Shown here: in pieces, positions 4,202 to 7,695 of the stretch | Layout: every line of letters starts with the position of its first letter | How positions within the stretch are numbered: the first letter of the stretch is position 1 | DNA from: Candidatus Bathyarchaeota archaeon | GTDB taxonomy: Archaea; Thermoproteota; Bathyarchaeia; RBG-16-48-13; GCA-020355125 | Direction: 5' to 3' | Assembly (NCBI GenBank): GCA_026014905.1 | Contig: JAOZHK010000233.1 | Coordinates: 1 to 7,695 of the forward strand | Length of the DNA stretch: 7,695 bases | Translations under genes and position numbers: made by a program | Notes under the pieces: generated by a model | The model's database searches: none | What the model was told of the DNA's origin: nothing | The model's input: the letters and a program-made list of their open reading frames with translations, nothing else

Positions 4202-4834
4202 ATGATAGAGAAGTCCCAGGATTTTGATATTCTCAAACCCGTGCTATCGAGAACTCTAAGGGAAATCTATAATCTGGTAGGCTGTGAAAGCGTTGCCATT
4301 AGACTACATAAGGATGCCAATTTCCCATATTTCCTTCACGAGAATTTCTCGGATTTCTTTATCGAAAGAGAGAATAGCCTTCATGTCAGGGATGAAGAGG
4401 GAAATCTCGTGTTTGATGTCGACGGCACTCCATTTGTAGAGTGCATGTGTGGAAACGTCCTCAAGAGACGGTTCAATCCAACTTTTTCTTTCTTCACAGA
4501 GAAGGGTAGTTTCTGGACGAACAGCACAACCCAGCTTCTCAACACACTAACGGACGAAGAACGGCGAGAGATTGGTCGAACGCGGGACACATGCCATCAT
4601 TTCGGCTATGAATCAGTGGCTCTGATTCCTATTCCGGGAAAAAATGATAATCTCGGTTTAATTCAAATGAACGATCCCAGAGATAATATGTTTACTCTTG
4701 AAAAAATTGAAGAATACGAACTGATAGCAGAGCAAGTAGGCCGAGCCATCGAGCAAGTTCAGATAACTATTGAACAAGTGTTCCACGTCTTCGATCTAGT
4801 GTTGAAATTCAAGAATCGTGAAAAACAGACGTAA
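4202..4834 (+). CDS. Free-standing GAF-domain sensor protein
   Basis: The 210-residue protein is a single GAF domain (about 10-185) with short ends and no kinase, receiver or DNA-binding part. Recognisable features are VECMCGNVL (79-87), FFTEKGSFWTNSTTQLL (97-113), the Cys131-His-His segment leading into GYESVALIPI (135-144), and LGLIQMNDPR (151-160). The same set occurs in GAF domains attached to bacterial and archaeal histidine kinases. Cys81, Cys83 and Cys131 with His132/133 could hold a metal or act as a redox switch, as an inference. A helical tail (165-205) rich in Glu, Gln and Val could dimerise. It starts at ATG 4202 with little Shine-Dalgarno. TTAAGAATATA upstream would give a near-leaderless transcript. 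It converges on the minus-strand gene at 4862 with 27 bases between stops. Confidence 0.8.
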   Translation: MIEKSQDFDILKPVLSRTLREIYNLVGCESVAIRLHKDANFPYFLHENFSDFFIERENSLHVRDEEGNLVFDVDGTPFVECMCGNVLKRRFNPTFSFFTEKGSFWTNSTTQLLNTLTDEERREIGRTRDTCHHFGYESVALIPIPGKNDNLGLIQMNDPRDNMFTLEKIEEYELIAEQVGRAIEQVQITIEQVFHVFDLVLKFKNREKQT

Positions 4835-4861
4835 TCAGATCATCTATAACCGTTTCAATGG

Positions 4862-5455
4862 TTAGTCTTTTAGAAATCCCTTCGGTTTAGTTCGGGAGAC
4901 GAGACTTAGGTTTAGTGCAAAGTCGTAGATCCTTGCCTCGACCTCAATGTTAGTAAATGACCTCAGAGCAGCAAGCAAATATGCTTTCAGGTATATGCTC
5001 CATTTACGTCCAAGATTATGTTGTAGGTGGAAAACATGTTGGTTCCCGAGGACGTGATGAAAACAGTTGAACCATCTAAAAAAATCACTGCCTCCAAAAT
5101 ATTCTGCCAACAATTCTATGCAGGATTCATAGTTTAAGGGTCGTCCCATTATGCTGAGAATATCTATGACATCCGAAGCGCCCGATGTCGTGCCCAATTT
5201 TGCTAGACTGTCTGGGGATAGTTCCTCTAGAATCCCTTTGAACATTTGTGGTGAAAAACTTTGGAAACCTGCGTTGTCAACCCACCTAGTGAAAAGAGCG
5301 TATTTTCGGAAAATCTTGTTAACTAAAAGATTTACACTTATCCCTTGCCTCTCAGCTTCTTCCACCAGGACGTCATCCCACTCCTGTTGAATACGAAAAG
5401 TATGTGTAATTGTCCGAGTCCTCCTTCTCTTAATTTGCTTGGACAACCAATTCAC
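4862..5455 (-). CDS. Ribbon-helix-helix-like N-terminus fused to an unknown His-rich domain
   Basis: The 197-residue product has a basic N-terminus (KQIKRRRTRT). A strand (THTFRIQ, about 17-23) and two helices (24-38; 40-52, with GISVNLLVNKIFRKY) follow, the layout of a ribbon-helix-helix or Arc-like DNA-binding unit. The rest is helical, with a conserved-looking stretch HVFHLQHNLGRKWSIYL (140-156) and five histidines between 133 and 146, possibly a ligand- or metal-binding domain. It is probably a transcription regulator. The start is ambiguous: GTG 5455 overlaps the Shine-Dalgarno AAGGTGA, whereas TTG 5446, three codons in, has it at ideal spacing. The gene follows the MEDS gene by 18 bases and is probably co-transcribed. 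A TTATATAAAA box in that gap could add an internal promoter. Confidence 0.65.
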   Translation of the reverse strand: MNWLSKQIKRRRTRTITHTFRIQQEWDDVLVEEAERQGISVNLLVNKIFRKYALFTRWVDNAGFQSFSPQMFKGILEELSPDSLAKLGTTSGASDVIDILSIMGRPLNYESCIELLAEYFGGSDFFRWFNCFHHVLGNQHVFHLQHNLGRKWSIYLKAYLLAALRSFTNIEVEARIYDFALNLSLVSRTKPKGFLKD

Positions 5456-5473
5456 CTTTTATATAAGCTAGCT

Positions 5474-6244
5474 TTAGACGTCTATTCTTGCGAAAATTTC
5501 TTTCATAATATTATGTTCTATGTTGGCGAATAGATGCGAATCTTCTTCTAGAATTGTCTCTATCAAATTCCAGAAGACTACATTATTAGGAGTGCCTAGG
5601 TTTTGTGTAAGGACATAGTTATCTAAAGATTCTGAGATTAGCGTGGTTACGCGCGCGCGCTGTATTCCTTTAAATTGGTGAAAAACAGTACTTCGAATCA
5701 ATTGATCGTTTAAGATTCTTTTCTCAGTGTTAGGGGAAATAGTATATTTATGGCTTTTAACAAGTTGGAGTAACATTTGACCGTTTGATTTTATTTGTTC
5801 GACTCTATATGCACAAATGGCTTCCATTGGTAATTTGAATGTTGCACCCAAAGAGTTTTCATAATCCATCCATGCTTTTGTCATGCCTTTTTTAGAAAGG
5901 TAGTCAAATGTATTTGATGCATCAGCTGAAACATACAATCCTGCAAATCCACTATCTATAGCATTGTCAATTAAATGTCGATACTGATCTTTAACCCGTT
6001 TTTCAATGAAATCTCCATCCGGTGTATACCATTCGTGGCTAGTCACAATTTTTAGTTTCTGAGGATCATCACTTTTTAAACCAAAATTGTCCAGCTCAGC
6101 TTTAACCGCACCTACGCTCTCTTCGCTTGCGATGTATAGTGCAGAGCAACCAGATTTTATCCCATAAACCAAATTAGAAAGCAAAATACAGTGCTTCTGG
6201 TTGACAGAATTATAAAAACAAAAGGTATGCTCGCCAAGAAACAT
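5474..6244 (-). CDS. MEDS-domain signalling protein
   Basis: The 256-residue protein carries a MEDS domain (methanogen/methylotroph DcmR sensory, a degenerate RecA-like fold) over about 5-165. Visible marks are HTFCFYNS (6-13), GIKSGCSALYIASEES (28-43), the HEWYTPDGDF loop (70-79), SGFAGLYVSADAS (98-110) and MTKAWMDYENSL (121-132). The EAICAYRVEQI segment (141-151) is also typical. A family Walker A motif is not visible. The C-terminal 85 residues form a helical tail with no known domain, unlike MEDS regulators that carry a helix-turn-helix or kinase. It is probably a cytosolic sensor module working with the downstream ribbon-helix-helix-like protein. The start ATG 6244 has GGTGAT just upstream and a CTTTAAAT box about 30 bases back. 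Confidence 0.85.
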   Translation of the reverse strand: MFLGEHTFCFYNSVNQKHCILLSNLVYGIKSGCSALYIASEESVGAVKAELDNFGLKSDDPQKLKIVTSHEWYTPDGDFIEKRVKDQYRHLIDNAIDSGFAGLYVSADASNTFDYLSKKGMTKAWMDYENSLGATFKLPMEAICAYRVEQIKSNGQMLLQLVKSHKYTISPNTEKRILNDQLIRSTVFHQFKGIQRARVTTLISESLDNYVLTQNLGTPNNVVFWNLIETILEEDSHLFANIEHNIMKEIFARIDV

Positions 6245-6268
6245 CTCATCACCACATTAATAAAGGGG

Positions 6269-6276
6269 ATTTAAAG
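6269..6276 (-). promoter_or_regulatory. TATA box for the MEDS / ribbon-helix-helix operon
   Basis: CTTTAAAT on the minus strand lies about 28 bases ahead of ATG 6244. That predicts transcription from a few bases before the start codon. Its position 3' of the small gene ending at 6283 suggests that the two-gene operon is transcribed independently of that gene. Confidence 0.45.
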
Positions 6277-6282
6277 ATAATA

Positions 6283-6501
6283 CTAAACAAGTATATTATT
6301 ATTTCCTATAAAAAGCGTAATTGTGTACTTATGAAATGTAGTCCAAAGCAAGCCCTGAATTTCACGATCACAGTAAACGATGAGAGCTCTTAAATATGGA
6401 GTGCAGGATACGTGTGTGACTATACCTTCTCTATATGTCATGATAATTCTGCTTCGACTGTTGTGATTTGTTGGGGGGTCATCCACATGATAGAGCATCA
6501 T
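6283..6501 (-). CDS. Hypothetical 72-residue protein
   Basis: The open frame runs from GTG 6573, but ATG 6501 is the better start. A TATA-like TTTAGATA (6535-6528) lies about 30 bases upstream, and the extra N-terminus is encoded by a CG-dinucleotide run that looks non-coding. The product is 72 residues. It has a polar start (MMLYHVDDPP), then a likely beta-beta unit with REGIVTHVSC and YLRALIVYCDREIQG, then a hydrophobic tail ending NNNILV. The strand-turn-strand with an aspartate after the second strand resembles small beta-hairpin proteins. No family is recognised. It sits 38 bases upstream of the MEDS gene on the same strand. There is no Shine-Dalgarno, so if real it is translated from a near-leaderless message. 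Confidence 0.45.
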   Translation of the reverse strand: MMLYHVDDPPTNHNSRSRIIMTYREGIVTHVSCTPYLRALIVYCDREIQGLLWTTFHKYTITLFIGNNNILV

Positions 6502-6527
6502 TGAACTCGTCTGAGTCGAGCATAAGG

Positions 6528-6535
6528 TATCTAAA
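6528..6535 (-). promoter_or_regulatory. Candidate TATA box for the 72-residue protein
   Basis: TTTAGATA on the minus strand lies about 30 bases before ATG 6501, the spacing expected for a leaderless archaeal gene. It is the main reason for choosing that start over GTG 6573. Confidence 0.35.
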
Positions 6536-6604
6536 CCTAGACGCGCGCGCGTAAACCAAAATAAGAAAAACACGAAGTAGGCTAGCTATTTGCGTATTAC
6601 TGTT

Positions 6605-7695
6605 TCATCGGATTTTTGTCAGTCCATACACTATAAAGCCGACGAGCACAAAAACAGATCCAGATACAATAACATTGACATCAAATTGTACCAGCAAGAA
6701 TAAACAGGAAATGATAGCTAGAAATCCCGTAACTGGAAAACCGCGAACATTCACCGGAATTTTAAATGGACGCTTCGCATCCGGTTGACGATGCCGCACA
6801 TACAGTAATGCGATATTGACGGCCAGAAACGTGATGAACGCCCCAAAACTCGTGACCGAAGCTATGAGTTCTAAATCTCCAAGGAAGACAAACACACCAG
6901 CAGCAATCATTGTCAGGACAATCGCTACCCAAGGCGTTCGCGTTGTAGCGTGGAGCCTAGCGATGATAGGAGGAAACGCCGTTTCGCGTGCCATCCCATA
7001 AATCATGCGCGACGCGACCACCAACATAATCAGGACCGTATTACTCGTTGCAAATAACGCAATGATCGACATCACGCTAAACACGGTCTCTCCCAACGCC
7101 TGGGATGCTGCAAACGCCAAAGGCGCGGCACTCGTACTCAACGCCCGCCAATCCGCCAAGCTCACAGCGGCAATCGCGACTAACGCATAGAGCACCGTCG
7201 TAATAACCACCGACAAAATCAAAGCCTTGGGAATCGTTTGACTTGGGTTCTTTGACTCCTCCGCAATATTCACCACATCTTCAAACCCTAAATAGGCAAA
7301 AAAGATCAACGCTGAAGCGGCAAACACCCCAGAGACACCCTGTGGCGCATCAAATACATCAATGGTCCCGAATCGACCCACACCAAGCACAATGATCAAA
7401 ATGAGCCCCGCCAACTCTACAGCTGTAAACACCACATTCATTCTCGTGGATTCTTTGATCCCTATGAAATTGATCACTGACAACCCCCCAATCAAGAGCA
7501 ACGCCACCAGCTCACGGGGTACACCAAACAGCGCATGAAAATAGCCTGAAAATCCCAATGCCACTGCAGCTACTGAGATGACGCCCGTCAAGATGGTGAG
7601 CCATCCCACGATAAAGGATAAAATCTCACAGCCACACGCGACTTTCACATACACGTATTCCGCTGCTTCACGGGGAAAAAGGGACGAAAGTTCAG
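6605..7695 (-). CDS. APC-family amino-acid permease (N-terminus beyond the window)
   Basis: The frame is open from the window edge (beginning ELSSLFPREAAEYVYVK) to TGA 6607-6605, giving 362 residues. The apparent GTG start at 7654 is internal, because coding continues upstream. About 60-80 N-terminal residues, including the first helix, are missing compared with the usual 430-460-residue APC permease. The hallmark FFAYLGFEDVVNIAEESKNP segment followed by TIPKAL is present. About ten hydrophobic helices can be counted by eye, as is the basic C-terminal loop (RHRQPDAKRPFKIP) seen in these carriers. It is likely an inner-membrane amino-acid or polyamine transporter coupled to protons or cations. 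The substrate cannot be read from sequence. Most of it is GC-richer than its neighbours and its style is bacterial, suggesting lateral transfer. The last 100 bases are AT-richer. Confidence 0.9.
   Translation of the reverse strand, partial: ELSSLFPREAAEYVYVKVACGCEILSFIVGWLTILTGVISVAAVALGFSGYFHALFGVPRELVALLLIGGLSVINFIGIKESTRMNVVFTAVELAGLILIIVLGVGRFGTIDVFDAPQGVSGVFAASALIFFAYLGFEDVVNIAEESKNPSQTIPKALILSVVITTVLYALVAIAAVSLADWRALSTSAAPLAFAASQALGETVFSVMSIIALFATSNTVLIMLVVASRMIYGMARETAFPPIIARLHATTRTPWVAIVLTMIAAGVFVFLGDLELIASVTSFGAFITFLAVNIALLYVRHRQPDAKRPFKIPVNVRGFPVTGFLAIISCLFLLVQFDVNVIVSGSVFVLVGFIVYGLTKIR

Noticed and set aside
6502..6573. N-terminal extension of the 72-residue protein from GTG 6573
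   Set aside because: The extension overlaps a TATA-like box and a CG-dinucleotide run and lacks a Shine-Dalgarno. The downstream ATG is preferred.
7652..7654. GTG 7654 as the permease start
   Set aside because: The frame stays open to the window edge and reads a typical APC sequence (ELSSLFPREAAEY) upstream, so the gene is truncated by the window.

Overview
The window looks archaeal, most likely from a Nitrososphaeria (Thaumarchaeota) relative. It has strong archaeal Shine-Dalgarno sequences (GGAGGTGA before the ORF at 1469), TATA-like boxes about 25-30 bases ahead of several inferred starts, oligo-T terminators, several tiny CxxC zinc-ribbon proteins, a MEDS-domain sensor and a ribbon-helix-helix-type protein. 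The lineage is inferred from the style of these families, not from a database search. Most of the window is AT-rich, with two clearly GC-richer stretches that look acquired: the fasciclin-domain gene core (about 1560-2030) and the amino-acid permease (about 6720-7695).

Layout from left to right. Positions 1-50 hold an AT-rich direct repeat and a CTAG-rich palindrome. On the minus strand at 57-425 lies a four-helix membrane protein gene broken by an in-frame TAA. A 50-residue zinc ribbon is encoded at 645-797 (+).

The part that most deserves attention is 794-2917, a small-protein cassette present twice, once on each side of a secreted fasciclin (FAS1) gene. Each copy has a 33-residue CxxC/CxxC zinc ribbon, a roughly 80-residue protein starting with a DNVS motif, and a tiny hydrophobic ORF abutting or overlapping the end of the DNVS gene. 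The region upstream of the two DNVS genes is also visibly conserved. The zinc-ribbon gene is on the minus strand in the left copy and on the plus strand in the right copy. The DNVS proteins share only their first part and have different C-termini.

To the right, 3136-4155 (+) encodes a secreted beta-rich domain followed by four membrane helices, and 4202-4834 (+) a free-standing GAF domain. These converge on a minus-strand signalling group: a 72-residue protein (6501-6283), a MEDS-domain protein (6244-5474) and a ribbon-helix-helix-like protein (5455-4862). The last two are 18 bases apart and probably co-transcribed. The window ends inside an APC-family permease (minus strand) whose N-terminus lies beyond 7695.

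Functionally the region reads as an accessory, regulation- and surface-oriented island rather than core metabolism. No rRNA, tRNA, CRISPR array, transposase or integrase was found. No gene-free stretch exceeds about 300 bases.
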